Assembly: GCA_003116975.1 (NCBI GenBank) | Contig: BGKB01000116.1 | Coordinates: 1-64,000, forward strand | DNA: 64,000 nucleotides | Source: Aurantiochytrium sp. KH105 | Lineage: Eukaryota > Sar > Bigyra > Thraustochytrida > Thraustochytriidae | Direction of reading: 5' to 3' | Part shown: positions 40,010 through 51,096 of the stretch, piece after piece | Layout of the letters: every line of letters begins with the position of its first letter | Numbering within the stretch: position 1 is the stretch's first letter | Made by a program: the position numbers and the translations under genes | The notes under the pieces: model-generated | The model's input: the letters and a program-made list of their open reading frames with translations, nothing else | Database searches by the model: none | Told to the model about the DNA's origin: nothing

Positions 40010-42322
40010 ATGCGGGTCGCGGTGGGCATCCTGCTCGTGGTGGTCCTGCTGGGGCTGCTGCGAGACGGCGAAGCGGCGAGCCAGTGCTCTGGAAAAAGAG
40101 AGGGCCACATCGCGACAACATGCAACATAAAAAACTCTGAAGAAGAAAAGGCAAAGTGCAAAAATTGGGCGAAGAAGCACCTCATCAACTCGATAAGTCC
40201 TTTCACTGGCAGAGACCAGGAGTACATGGTTCGTAAATATGACAGGTGCTCGAAAAATGGGTTTTCCAAGGCGCGTTGCTGCTGGAAAAAGTCAGGTGAC
40301 ACTTGGAAAAGAGAAGTTCAGAAAAAAGGAAGACGTCTTCAAAGCGATGATGACGAGAGTATCTTTGAGTGTGCAAACCCGGTGTTCAAAGAAAGCGCCA
40401 ACACCTGGACCAACCTGACATTCTACGTCTCGGGAAACATTGCCAATCTAACAGGCCTAGCGGATGGATTTCATTCCATCCCGTTCGAGCCGGTGCCTGG
40501 TGCTGATGTTAATCCTCCCTCGGCCTGCAAGTTCATCCGTACCAACATCCAACGTCTCGTTGCGGAGAGTTCTGATAATGGAGAAATTCCCACGATCGAT
40601 GTTGTGAATCTTGAGAAACCTGCCACGGGCATGTGCTCATTGACTCCCTTCAGCGGGGCGTGTCAGCAGTTCGACGACCCGGCTTACTGCAACGACCTCG
40701 AAAGCGAACACAGGTGCAGCGAGTGCTCGGTCGAGGACTGCGCTGCGGTCTGTAATGGTCTTGCGCCGTGTGCCGGCATCGAGTACTACACGGGGGATAA
40801 CAGCTGCAAGCTCGTAATGCATCCAGAGTACAATGGTTTTGCGCAATTTAATTTCATCACACCAGAGTCCGAGGAGGGTGAAGATCCTCCAACGTCGGAT
40901 GCAGAATTTCCGGCTTTCACCGTCGGGTACTCTCTGAAGGCGCCTCCTGCGATCGTCAAGGGCTCGAAAAACTCTGGTGCCACATGCTATGGCCGTTCCA
41001 GCGAGACCGCGATCCATTCCAAGGCGGTCGAGGTGAAGACTGATGGAGGCTTAGGCGGAAGATGCAAGATATCTGAGTCTGCGAACCGCGTTCAAAAGTG
41101 TGGTCCTGGGTTCGTCGGTCTTGGTCTTTGCGGGATCCCGACTTGCGCGTCACTCTGTACACAGAACGCACTGTGTAACGCCTACGAGTACTTTTTGGAC
41201 GGCGATGAGGGTCTCTGCTATCTGATCTTCAACGAAACTGTAACCACCGTCGAGCAAGATACGTCCTCCTTGTATCGGTGCTTTCATGTAGAGCGTGATG
41301 GCGTGCGTGCCGAGGACAGCGACTGGATGAATCCCTATCGAAACTTGGGCTTCCGCGACATCAAGGGCAAGGATGGTGGAATAGGTCTGAATCTATTTAA
41401 CTTGACGGACAACCCTGGTGTCATAATCCGCACGCCCACATCTCCCCCGGTCCTCACACCAGGTTTTACGGAAATGCCGACGACTGCGCCCACGACGTCT
41501 GGACCCACGTCTACCCCCTTCCCAACGACAGGTTTCACGGAAACGCCAACGTCTGCGCCCACGACACTTGGGCCCACGTTGAGCCCTGCCACATCGATGA
41601 CTCCCACCGAAGCGCCAACGACTGCGCCCACGACGTCTGGACCCACGTTGAGTCCCGCCACATCGACGACTCCCACGGAAATGCCAACGACTGCGCCCGC
41701 GTTTGTTGATCCTACGTTGAGTCCCACTCCTACTACCATTATGTTGCCAACGGACATGCCAACGGCATTCCCACTCATGGAGTCCCCAACACCAGGTCCA
41801 GCTGGGGCTCCACAAGAAGAGCTTACTCAAGCACCAACAATCATGAATGCAACCCCTGTCCCCACACGATCTCCAACACCAATTGACGAGGAAACAATAG
41901 GTCCATCGAATGCACCGACACAATATCCTACGATTGTACCGACACAAAACCCTACACGGTACAAGCGATGCAGTCTGAGGAGAGGCCCTGACAAGGGTTG
42001 CTGCATTAAGCTTGGCAAGAGAAAGTTCCGCTGCTGCAAAACTTACGAGGACGTCCGCTACTGCTGCACGGGTCGGAGGAAGAACATCCCGGAGGCCGAC
42101 CAGGGATACGAGGAAAAGTTTACGTGCTGCGTACGGTATGAAGATGATACGGTCGAGTGCATTGAGAAAGAGAGCGCGAAGACTGCGGATGATTCGGAAC
42201 CAACCTCTGAGGCTATGAATCTCTTGCAGGTTGCCCTTTCTGAGGACGATGATGACGATACGTACTACAATGCTTACTACAGTGACGAAGATTACGATGA
42301 GGGCAGCGATGCTGATGACTAG
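40010..42322 (+). CDS. Secreted cysteine-rich protein with PAN/Apple-like segments and mucin-like linker, paralog 3
   Basis: 770 residues from the ATG at 40010, which opens a textbook signal peptide (MRVAVGILLVVVLLGLLRDG, cleaved near EAAS). The upstream frame only reads a TGCAT repeat. Family blocks: CSGKREGHIATTCN, SISPFTGRDQEYMVRKYDRC, KARCCWKKSGD, PAN/Apple-like segments around CSECSVEDCAAVCNGLAPCA and CGIPTCASLCTQNALC, CYGRSSETAI, and AEDSDWMNPYRNLGFRD. A Thr/Pro/Ser-rich linker of about 170 residues follows, including several 23-residue repeats (TEAPTTAPTTSGPTLSP type), then the CC-rich module and an Asp/Glu/Tyr tail. The linker should be heavily O-glycosylated. Such a linker would project the N-terminal domains away from the cell surface or wall. 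Confidence 0.85.
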   Translation: MRVAVGILLVVVLLGLLRDGEAASQCSGKREGHIATTCNIKNSEEEKAKCKNWAKKHLINSISPFTGRDQEYMVRKYDRCSKNGFSKARCCWKKSGDTWKREVQKKGRRLQSDDDESIFECANPVFKESANTWTNLTFYVSGNIANLTGLADGFHSIPFEPVPGADVNPPSACKFIRTNIQRLVAESSDNGEIPTIDVVNLEKPATGMCSLTPFSGACQQFDDPAYCNDLESEHRCSECSVEDCAAVCNGLAPCAGIEYYTGDNSCKLVMHPEYNGFAQFNFITPESEEGEDPPTSDAEFPAFTVGYSLKAPPAIVKGSKNSGATCYGRSSETAIHSKAVEVKTDGGLGGRCKISESANRVQKCGPGFVGLGLCGIPTCASLCTQNALCNAYEYFLDGDEGLCYLIFNETVTTVEQDTSSLYRCFHVERDGVRAEDSDWMNPYRNLGFRDIKGKDGGIGLNLFNLTDNPGVIIRTPTSPPVLTPGFTEMPTTAPTTSGPTSTPFPTTGFTETPTSAPTTLGPTLSPATSMTPTEAPTTAPTTSGPTLSPATSTTPTEMPTTAPAFVDPTLSPTPTTIMLPTDMPTAFPLMESPTPGPAGAPQEELTQAPTIMNATPVPTRSPTPIDEETIGPSNAPTQYPTIVPTQNPTRYKRCSLRRGPDKGCCIKLGKRKFRCCKTYEDVRYCCTGRRKNIPEADQGYEEKFTCCVRYEDDTVECIEKESAKTADDSEPTSEAMNLLQVALSEDDDDDTYYNAYYSDEDYDEGSDADD
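41464..41770 (+). repeat. 69-bp tandem repeats coding the PT-rich linker
   Basis: Four to five imperfect in-frame 69-bp units coding 23 residues each, starting at successive TE(M/T/A)PT motifs. The middle two are most alike. The linkers of paralogs 1 and 2 lack this array. Confidence 0.75.
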
Positions 42323-43263
42323 GGTGCCTAGGTCTTCAAGAACTCTAAAAAATAAGTCTCTAGAATACAGATTCTCTTGCGTGGGAAATTGGAGCAATTC
42401 GAAGCAGCATAGCTCAATGCGACGATTTCGCCCCGGAATACCTTGATCTGTAGAGCAGGGATAAAGGCTACATTCTTGCTCTTGCATCTCGTCGAGCAAT
42501 TTCTCCATGAAAGTCTTTTGCATGGGCGAAAAGAAAGCCAAATTTGGTGCGAGAAGTAGATGAAAGGTTTTGTTCGTCTCCTTGCTTTGGAAAGTTCGAA
42601 TAAAGCAAATGCAGAAGAGACGGTCTTGTGGAGATGTTGTACTTTACACTCAAGATGCAAGAGTTTTTCCTGCCAGTGCTTTGGAAGCGAAGAAGACCCA
42701 AGAGTATCAAACCTACGTCAAACTTGACAAAGACTGACAGTCGCCGGACAGCATCGTGTTGGACGACATACGGCGGCAAGATCTCACAGTAGAGCACCTG
42801 CTAAAGTTGCTATTTAGAGGGTAAGCGGAGATGAGTAAAAGGGGGAAGAAACACACATAAATTTGTTTTGTTTGTTGTTGTTTTTGGTTTTCATGGTCTG
42901 GCTGTGTACACCGACTATATAATATATGAAGCGGCGTGCACGATTTTGTCACGAACGAGGAAGGGGAGAGGGGAGAGAGATAAGGGTCGGCACACTTCGA
43001 ATAGGTCAAGCAAGCTGGCCAAAGAAAGACGCGACGTGTATCGTTTGCTCAAAACAAAACAAGAGACGCGCGTCGAAACACGTCAACGAAATTGAGCTGT
43101 ATACGTCAAGATCGCGAGCAAGCGACTGCACAACACAGATCCATCCTCAGCGACGCTGGTCAGACAGAATCCTCGACTTGGGATGGTCGATGGGTTGAGT
43201 GGGTCCTCCCCTCCTCAGATTTGCTCAAAAGTTCATGTCACATCGAGAGTTCAACGACACGTT
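42323..43263. other. Intergenic region between secreted paralog 3 and glutamine synthetase 1
   Basis: AT-richer than its flanks. No intact gene; a minus-strand stretch around 42470-42660 has some protein texture but is broken. It contains the 3' ends of two convergent genes. Confidence 0.45.
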
Positions 43264-44415
43264 TTAGCGGCCGAGGGAGGCGCGCTTGAGCTTGCTACCC
43301 AGGCCAACAATGGACTTGCGCGGGCCCTTGGTGAGGTGGATGCCGAGGAAGGACTGGCGGCGAGGCGCGTCGAGCACGGCAGTGTGGAAGAGCTTGGCCG
43401 TGACGAGGTACGGGTCCATGTTGGAAGCCGGGCGGCGGTCCTCAAGGTAGCCGCGGCCCTTCTCCCGGGTCTCGTTGCCGATACGAACCGAGGCGCCACG
43501 ATCGGCGAAGCCCCACTTGAAGGTGTCAATGGAGGCGGTCTCGTGGCCACCGGTGAGACGGAGCTCGTTGTCGGTACCGTAGATGGCAATGTGCTCTGCG
43601 TGCTTGTTGCCGAGGCGCTCGATGGCGGGGATGATGACCTTGTCGAGAGCGTTCTTGCCCTCGCGCATCTTCTTGGTGGAGAAGTTGGTGTGGCAACCGG
43701 CACCGTTCCAGTCGCCAGGGATGGGCTTGGGATCGAGAGATGCGATGATGCCGTACTTTTCGGCGAGGCGGTTGAGGATGTAGCGGGCGACCCAGAGCTG
43801 ATCGGCGCCGTCAATTCCGACGCAAGGGCCAACCTGGAACTCCCACTGTCCAGGCATGACCTCGGCGTTGATGCCAGAGACGTTGAGGCCGGCGTAGAGG
43901 CACATGGCGAGGTGCTCCTCGACGATGTCGCGACCAAAGGCGACGTCAGCACCGGCTCCGCAATAGTACGGGCCCTGGGGTCCGGGGTAGCCGAGGGTCT
44001 TTGTGGGTCCGCCGAAGGCGCGGGCCTTGGAATGCGGCCAGCCGAGAGGAGTGCCGTCCTTGAACATGGTGTACTCCTGCTCGATGCCGAACCAGGGGAT
44101 CTCCTTCTTGCCGGCCTCGAAGATGGCGGCGGCGGCGGCGCGGGTATTGGTGGGGATGGGCTCGCCTTGCGGGGTGTAGGTGTCGGTGAGCACGAGGACG
44201 TGGTTGCCGTTCTTGCGGAAGGGGTCCGGGTAAATGACGCGGGGGACGATCATCACCTCGGAGTCCTCGCCGGGAGCCTGGCCTGTGCTGGACCCGTCAT
44301 AGTTCCAGTTGGGCAGGTCCTTGAGCTTGATCGTGTCCTTGTTGTGGAAGACGCGGGTCTTGCTTCGGAGGCCGCCGTAGGCGTCAATCCAGATGTACTC
44401 CGCGAGCACGACCAT
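43264..44415 (-). CDS. Glutamine synthetase type II, copy 1, with C-terminal extension
   Basis: 383 residues from the ATG at 44415. The frame stays open to 44748, but that extension contains no ATG, so an N-terminal targeting peptide is not supported. GSII hallmarks: [20 protein letters not shown] near residues 33-52, [14 protein letters not shown] with active-site Glu residues, [24 protein letters not shown] (ATP-binding loop), [13 protein letters not shown], and [10 protein letters not shown] at the C-terminal catalytic loop. It condenses ammonium with glutamate using ATP in the cytosol, accepting ammonium imported by the AMTs in this window. About 25-30 residues follow the usual end ([19 protein letters not shown]), a basic tail that copy 2 lacks. 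It is divergent from copy 2. Confidence 0.95.
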   Translation of the reverse strand: MVVLAEYIWIDAYGGLRSKTRVFHNKDTIKLKDLPNWNYDGSSTGQAPGEDSEVMIVPRVIYPDPFRKNGNHVLVLTDTYTPQGEPIPTNTRAAAAAIFEAGKKEIPWFGIEQEYTMFKDGTPLGWPHSKARAFGGPTKTLGYPGPQGPYYCGAGADVAFGRDIVEEHLAMCLYAGLNVSGINAEVMPGQWEFQVGPCVGIDGADQLWVARYILNRLAEKYGIIASLDPKPIPGDWNGAGCHTNFSTKKMREGKNALDKVIIPAIERLGNKHAEHIAIYGTDNELRLTGGHETASIDTFKWGFADRGASVRIGNETREKGRGYLEDRRPASNMDPYLVTAKLFHTAVLDAPRRQSFLGIHLTKGPRKSIVGLGSKLKRASLGR

Positions 44416-44942
44416 GGTTCCTCTGCTTCTGCTCCTCCGAGGTAAACCTTCTGCTGCTGCTCTTGCTCTTGCTCTTGCTGTTGCTGCTGCTGCTGCGCCT
44501 GGCAACGCAATGCAAGGCGAAAGCACGGCCGGTCTCGTTCTGCACGGGACTGCCTGCTGGCCCTCGAATGGTGTTTGCTGCGTGCAGAGGCCGCCTCTCT
44601 CTCTGGCCCCGGAGGCGAGAAACAGCCGAGGCGAGCGGGAAATGGGTGCAAAGGAAACAAAGAAACAGCCACCTAACAAAAAAGATTGACGAGAGGGAGA
44701 GAAGAGGAGAGGAGAGGAGAGGAGAGAGAGCGCGGGCCGCGCGAGCACCGCCTTCCCTCCCTCCCTGCCTCCCTTCCTGCGGCGCAGAGGGAGCCTCCCT
44801 GCGGGCGGCGCCAGAGGAGACGGAGCCGCGCCCGGGGCCGCGTGCTGCGCCGCGTGCGCCGGTGGACACGGCGAAACCCGAGCGCGGAGGGAGCGCAGGG
44901 TCGAGCGGACTGGAGAGCGGCTGGGCGGAGTGGAGAGTAGTA

Positions 44943-44968
44943 GTGGCGTGGCGTGGCGTGGCGTGGCG
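44943..44968. repeat. GTGGC pentanucleotide run
   Basis: Four to five GTGGC units in the GS spacer. Confidence 0.8.
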
Positions 44969-45170
44969 AGGAGTGGAGTGGAATGGACGGAGGGGAGAGG
45001 ACTTCTTTTACTTTGTTTTCTTTCTTTCTTTCTTTCCTTCTTTTTTTGTTTCTCTCTCTCTCTCTGCCCCCCCTCACCCTCCTTGTCTCTAGCTGTCCGC
45101 GCGCGCGTCGGAGCGGGTGTGGGTGTGCAAGAGGGGCTGGAGTGTGCGCCTTAAAAAGAAAGAATGGAAG

Positions 45171-45173
45171 AAA

Positions 45174-45207
<34 letters not shown>

Positions 45208-45210
45208 AAA
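45171..45210. repeat. GAAA tetranucleotide run
   Basis: About nine GAAA/AAAG units; the reverse complement is the TTTC motif seen elsewhere in both spacers. Confidence 0.85.
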
Positions 45211-45716
45211 ACTGTGCTTTCCGCTTACTACATTTCTTTGTCCAGTCAATGAAAAACCTCGATCGGCGATCGGAGCGCGCGCGCGCAGTGCAGGCACCAG
45301 CCGCGCTCTCTCGGCCATCCCTTCCCATGCTTGCTTCCTTCCTCACCCCGGAGCCTCCGGGAGCGGGCGGGCGCGAGCGAGCGCGAGCGAGCGCGAGCAG
45401 GAAGGAGCAGGAGCAGCAGCAAGGCGAAGAATCGAATACAAAATGTGCACCGCATTGCAGAGCAGGACGAAAGCCAGGCGAGCGAAAGCTTGCAAGCTGG
45501 CTTTCGGCCGCCATCGATCGACCTTGGCCACCCATTTTCGATTCTTTCGAAGAAGCTGCCTGGCCCGCGAGCTTGCGTTGCTGCTTGCAGTGGGGTCAAG
45601 AAGAAGTAGAAGAAGAAGAAGAAGGAGACGAAGAAGAAACCTGAAAGAAATTGTCATCCGTACACTCGCCGGAGCCGCCAGGGCGCGAGTGTGCACGCGC
45701 TGCCAAGCCAGCGTCG

Positions 45717-45752
45717 GCCAGTCAGTCAGTCAGTCAGTCAGCCGGTCAGTCA
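45717..45752. repeat. GTCA tetranucleotide run
   Basis: Eight or so GTCA units, one interrupted by GCCG. Confidence 0.8.
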
Positions 45753-48700
45753 GCATGCTAAGCTGAGCAGGCACGCAAGTGTGTGTGTGCAGGCGTGCAC
45801 ACGTCTCCGAGCAGCAGCAGCAGCAGCAATCATTGTCATTCTCAGCGCCGCTCATTGTCGCGCGCTTCCGCGCCTCGCGTTTCGACGAAGAAAAAGAAAG
45901 AAAGAAAGCCCTGATCGATCAATCTATCCGACTGAAACTCGCCAGGGCGGGCGAGTCTCTGTCTTGCAGCTGCGACCAGCCAGGCCCGCTGATTGCAACA
46001 GCAGGTCTCTTGCCTTGCTTGGCCTTGACCTGAGGCATTGCAATGCACTTGCACAACTCCTCGCTCCCCTTTCTTCCATGCGCCAATGATGCACAGTGCA
46101 CGCATTGCAAATTCTCTTCCCAGTGTGCACTTTTTCACGGGCGCCTCCCGCCCTCAATTTCTGCTCCGCGGACCCTGCACGTGCTGCGGCGCGAGCCTGC
46201 CCAACCGCGCGCTCCTGCCCGACCCTTTCCTTTCCTTTCCTTCCCGACCCTTTCCTCCTTTTCGCCTCGCTTTGCCGCGGCCGCAGCCACTGCCCGCGAG
46301 CGCCTGTCACGCAGGACCGTCCCGCGCGCGCGGCGCTGCGTCCACCCATCCAGCCTCGCCGGCCCGCCAAGAGGGCCGGCGTCGCCGGGAGCGCGCCGCT
46401 CAGCCTGAGCTGCTCGCGCCTGCTCGCGTCCGCTGTCCCGCGAAGAAAGCGAAGAAAGAGGGAGAGAGAGAGGCAGAGGAGGAAGAAAGAGGCCGCGGCG
46501 ACCCCCGTCGCCTGTCCCGGGGCATTCACGCCCTTTTCGAGATTCACTGGTGATCCTACGTGCTGGCTTGCTTGCATTCTTGGCTGTTGGTTGCCATGGA
46601 CGAGGGACTTGCCAGGTCAATGCTGCGAGAGCCGCAGCTGCAGCTGCAGATGATGCGACAGATGCCGCAGATGCCGCGCTTGGCGCTCATTTTGGGACGG
46701 ACTGGATTGACTGTAATGCAAACAGAAATCCTCGCCATGGCAAGAAGATCGGCACTGGTGGAAGCGATCGCGCCTGCCCCGGACGGTGGGCAAGTGGTGG
46801 GCTGGTGGTTGGGGCGGTGGTGGGCCACCAGCGAAAGTTTGCAAAAATTGCAATTTCGAGTGGTCGGCAGAGCGGCTTGATCAGCGTGCAAACGGTGGCA
46901 CGGACGGTATGGACACACTATTGCTGTGCCCGCAGTGCAGCTCACGCGAGGCCTGTAGAGCCCAACCGTTCCGCCACAGCGTTAAAGGAAAAGTCTGCAT
47001 GGCTGGCTTGCCATTGGCCATGATCAGCAAACAGCGAGCCAGCCGCCTAGCCCAAGAAAAAAGGTAACGCGTTGTGCACACACCTGACTGGCAATTTACG
47101 AAACACCTCATTCTGCAATTTGCATTCACTGTCACACGTGCATGCGCACACCTCGCGCGCTTTTTGATGGCAAGCGAACTCGCGGTTGTGCCGCACGCAC
47201 GCGACAGCAACGTCCCCGAATTGGGCAAGTCGCAAAGAGCCTGGTGGCACGGGTTGGTGGGTGCCAGTGCAGCTGCTCGTGCCGTGAAAATCGGCGGCCT
47301 CTGCCAATGGCAGAATAGAGAGTAGCTGAGCTGCCAAAAGCCACGAAACGCAACCAAGCAGCCCATGAATTTTCAATGGGGTGGCCATGGTGGATTCGAT
47401 CGCGCACCTGCAATGGCTGTTTTGAGTTCAGATCGACCGGTCCACACCCGATTCGACATGGGTAGAATTCAGTCACCATCCAGCTTGGCAGGAATAGCTA
47501 GCTACCAGCGCTTGTGGCTGACTGTGTATGGGATCAAAGTAAAGCAGAGCAAAACAGAGCAAAACAAAAGGAAGCACCTGCACATCGAATGGGTGGCCCT
47601 GAGAGCGATGTTGCAATGCACACCGTGCACCCGGGCGGCTAATTTTACCAATAGAATTGCCTTTTGCACACGATACAACAGGACAAGAGACGCTCGCCCG
47701 CTTCCGCACGGGTGCGGGCGGTGAATTCAACAAACGCATGCCTTCGCTGCCGCACGCACGCTCGCTTCGCTTCATCCCGTCCACCCAAACCAAAACAAAA
47801 CATTTGCTACAGCTAGTCGCAGTGTCGCAGTCGCAGTCGCAGTCTATGCCGGGGGTCCGAGCAGAGCGAACTTCCAGCCTCGCGCTCCGAGCGACCTCAT
47901 TGACCCCGATGGGCCCCACAGTGCGGCACAGCATCACATGGGTGGGCCGCCACACCACTCACACATTCCTCTATACACCTATTGACTTGTTCTGCTTCCG
48001 AATGTGCGTCAAAAAACCGGCGACGATAAATGAATGAATGGCCAATGGTGGATGGATGGATGCGAACGAATGAATGGCCGCGGAAGATCGAACGCCCGCG
48101 CGAGTAACCAGCGCAAGCGAACGAACGCGAAAGCGAGGCCATCAGTGGCAGGTGCAGAGCAATGGAGAGGCGTTCCCAGGCGCGTTCACGCTGGACGTCT
48201 GTCTGCTGCCCGCATTGTGGAGTCTCCGAGCAGCCAGCCACCGCTGTCGGTCAGTCAGATTCATCTGCCGACCGCAAATGCAGCAAAAGCAGTCGCTCGA
48301 TCATTCATTTCAAACTTTCTTTGTTTCTTTCTTGTTTTTCATTCTTTTCGGAGGTCGATGCGCGCGCGGCAGCGACACCTGCACACGGCGCGGCACGGCA
48401 GGCACGGCACGACTCGAGGCGCTTCTCACGAGAAAGGAAAGGAAATCCAGTCTTCTCCTTTCCTTCGAGCTGCCCTGCCACTGGTCACTGCTGCACACTC
48501 CGGCGACATGGCTCTGGCTCGCAGCTGCTTGCTGGCGAGCACCCACTCCACCAGGTCCCGCGCAGCACAGTGAGCACGACCTTCTCCATCGTCCAGGGCC
48601 GCCGCCGCGCGCGCCTGGAGACCTGTCAGCCAGGCAGCTCGAATCGATCGGTCGACCGCATAAGTCCGTCATTCATAGCAGCTGCTGCTGCAGCTCAACC

Positions 48701-48785
48701 AACTCCCGTGATCGCACGGCCGCACGAATCTTGAAACTCCGGGGGCTTCTTTCCTGCGCTGGCTGCTGACCGACTGGCCGCCCGA

Positions 48786-48786
<1 letters not shown>

Positions 48787-48817
<31 letters not shown>

Positions 48818-48818
48818 T
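48787..48818. repeat. CTGG tetranucleotide run
   Basis: Seven CTGG units in the GS spacer. Confidence 0.85.
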
Positions 48819-50021
48819 TGCTTCCATTCGCAGTCGCCAATGGCGTGTTTTGTTCTCTCTCTCGCACTCGCGGTCGGCCTTTGCTGCTTGCTCGTGCACA
48901 AGGCCTTGCTTTCTTTGCCCTTGCCCTGCCTTGCCGTGCCTTGATCACAACGACCAGTGAAAGCACGAACGATCGTCGGAAAAAATCTTTCCTTCCTGCT
49001 ATCCTTTCTCGGCTCTTTCCCGGTGCAGGAAGCAAGGAACCTGCGCGCGCGGCAGCGAGCAAGGCCGCGGCCGCTCGGTCGCAGTCGCTCGGTCGCTTGC
49101 TTGCTCGCATCCACCCGCGGCCGCAGCCGCGCTCTCGCTCGTTCGCTCGCTACTCGATCGAGCGATCGAGCGCTGTCGCGCGGCGATCTTGGATGCCAGG
49201 AATGGCTCGATGATGGTTGGCGCAGCAGGCTAGCTAGCTAGCTTGCTTGCAGCCATGGCAGCTGCAGCTGGCATTTCTCCTACAGAAGATGGATGGGTCA
49301 TTCGCCGCGTGCCGCGAACCCGGAATTGCGGCCTCGTCCCGCGATGCCCTCTACGAGTTTACCATGTACTTGATGCATACTCGTAGGAAGACACAAGAGC
49401 AAAGAGTCTGCCTAAACTTGTAGCCGCGGCTGCTTGCGCGATCTTTTCGCGAACAGGGCGAAACGCGGAAATGGCCTCCGCGCGGCGGCTTGGGATAGCG
49501 CACTTCACGGACGGCGGCGGCCAGTGGCGGCCGGGCGCACCCAAATGCGGCAAAGCGCGGCCGCAAGTGCCGCAAAGCACGGCTGTAAGGCAGCCGGCGC
49601 AGGCCGCCCACGCGCGCGCAGTGCCAGCTGCGGGTGCGGCACGCCGTCTGCCGCTGACGCGGACCACTGACTCGCCCTGGGCGCCTCCCGCACATGCTAG
49701 GGCCCTTACTGCGTTTCGTCTAGCGCTGGGGTGACGCACGGTTGCGAGCAGGCGCACACTCCCGCGCCAGTGCCAGTGGACCCAGGTCGGCGCTGCGGGT
49801 GTCTTGAACGCATGCAGCTTTTCCCCGCACGCGTGGCGTGAGGGCCGCAGCGTGCCAGTGGCGGCGTCCACACATTCGGCCGAGATCCGGGCGCAGTGGG
49901 CGAGAGTCGCCCGGGCGACCCCCGCAGCGCCGCCTGCGCGTCCTCGGGGCCCGGTCCTAGTGTTTCGCCTCGACGCGCCTTAGTCCCGCTCGCTTGCTCG
50001 CGCAGGTCCTGCTTATTTCCT

Positions 50022-50022
<1 letters not shown>

Positions 50023-50109
<87 letters not shown>

Positions 50110-50110
50110 G
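50023..50110. repeat. Long TTTC tetranucleotide run
   Basis: About 21 nearly perfect TTTC units, the longest microsatellite in the window. Similar runs are at 13332-13385 and 51066-51096. Confidence 0.95.
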
Positions 50111-50442
50111 GTTTCCATTTCTTTTCATTTCTTTTTCTCCGGAAACTTTCTTTTCCCGTTCAGTCCTCACTACCTCCGCGCGAGTCGCGGAAACAGGGAA
50201 GAAACGCGGTACTCCACTTTCCCGCGCCCGCGTGCGCACTGGCGCAAACGCAGCGTCCACTTGCGTGCGACCCGGCGAGGGAGAGAGGGAGAGAGAGAGC
50301 CGAAGAGCACCCAGAAGAAGCCGCGCCGGCGCACGCACTGCAGATCGATCGATCGCAGCAAACGCGCAGAGGAGACCGAGGGAGAGTAGGAGCGGAAGAT
50401 CTTTCCTGAATGGCTGGCTCCGGAAGGAGACACAAAGAAAGA

Positions 50443-50470
50443 AGGAAAGGAAAGGAAAGGAAAGGAAAGA
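50443..50470. repeat. AAAGG pentanucleotide run
   Basis: Five AAAGG units, followed by TTTGC/TTGCA-like units with partial dyad symmetry to about 50550. Confidence 0.85.
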
Positions 50471-50610
50471 TTGCTTTCCTTTGCTTTGCCTTGCTTAGCT
50501 TTGCTTTGCATTGCATTCCATTGCTTTGCAATGCAATGCTCTGCTTTGCACCACACATCACTTTGTCCCCGAGCGGCTGCTTCCAGGCCGTCCAGCGCGG
50601 CCTGGCTGTC

Positions 50611-50639
50611 CCGTCCATCCATCCATCCATCCATCCATC
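50611..50639. repeat. CCAT tetranucleotide run
   Basis: Six to seven CCAT units in the GS spacer. Confidence 0.85.
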
Positions 50640-51065
50640 TCGCCAGCCAGCCCGCCGCGCCGCCCTCGGAGCCGTCCAGCCGCGCGCGCAGCCGCTCTGC
50701 CGCGGCGCCGCGGCGCGTTTCGGGTGCGCGTCGCGCGTGCTGGCGGCGTTGCCTCGAGGCCTCGCGCCTCGCACCTCCAGAAAAATCCGGGGCCCCGTGC
50801 TCCCTAAACGCGCAGCCACCCGGCCGCCCGAAACAAGGGATGGATAAAAAAAATGGAAGAAAATGGAAAGAAATGAAAGAAGGGCGGAGACAAAAGTTTC
50901 GAGATCTACGCACGGCGCCGCACCGCGCTGCACCGAGGCGGCGAGGGAAGGGGAAAAGGCTGCACTGCACTGCACTGCACCGCACGCACGCACGCACCCG
51001 TGTGTAAGTGTGTGTGTGCGTGCTTGCCCCGCCTGCGTGTGCATCTTTGCATCTTTCTTTTTCAT

Positions 51066-51096
51066 CTTTCTTTCTTTCTTTCTTTCTTTCTTCCCC
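51066..51096. repeat. TTTC tetranucleotide run
   Basis: About seven TTTC units, 680 bp upstream of glutamine synthetase copy 2. Confidence 0.88.

Noticed and set aside
44416-44748. N-terminal targeting extension for glutamine synthetase 1
   Set aside because: The frame is open but contains no ATG upstream of 44415, and the DNA is low-complexity leader.
46550-47400. Short plus-strand frames in the least repetitive part of the GS spacer, including one from an ATG at 46596
   Set aside because: No motif, no splice support, and competing frames of similar length overlap it.
50023-50110. TTTC run considered as telomeric or centromeric repeat
   Set aside because: A single short tetranucleotide run within an intergenic region; no telomere-type motif and genes continue on both sides.
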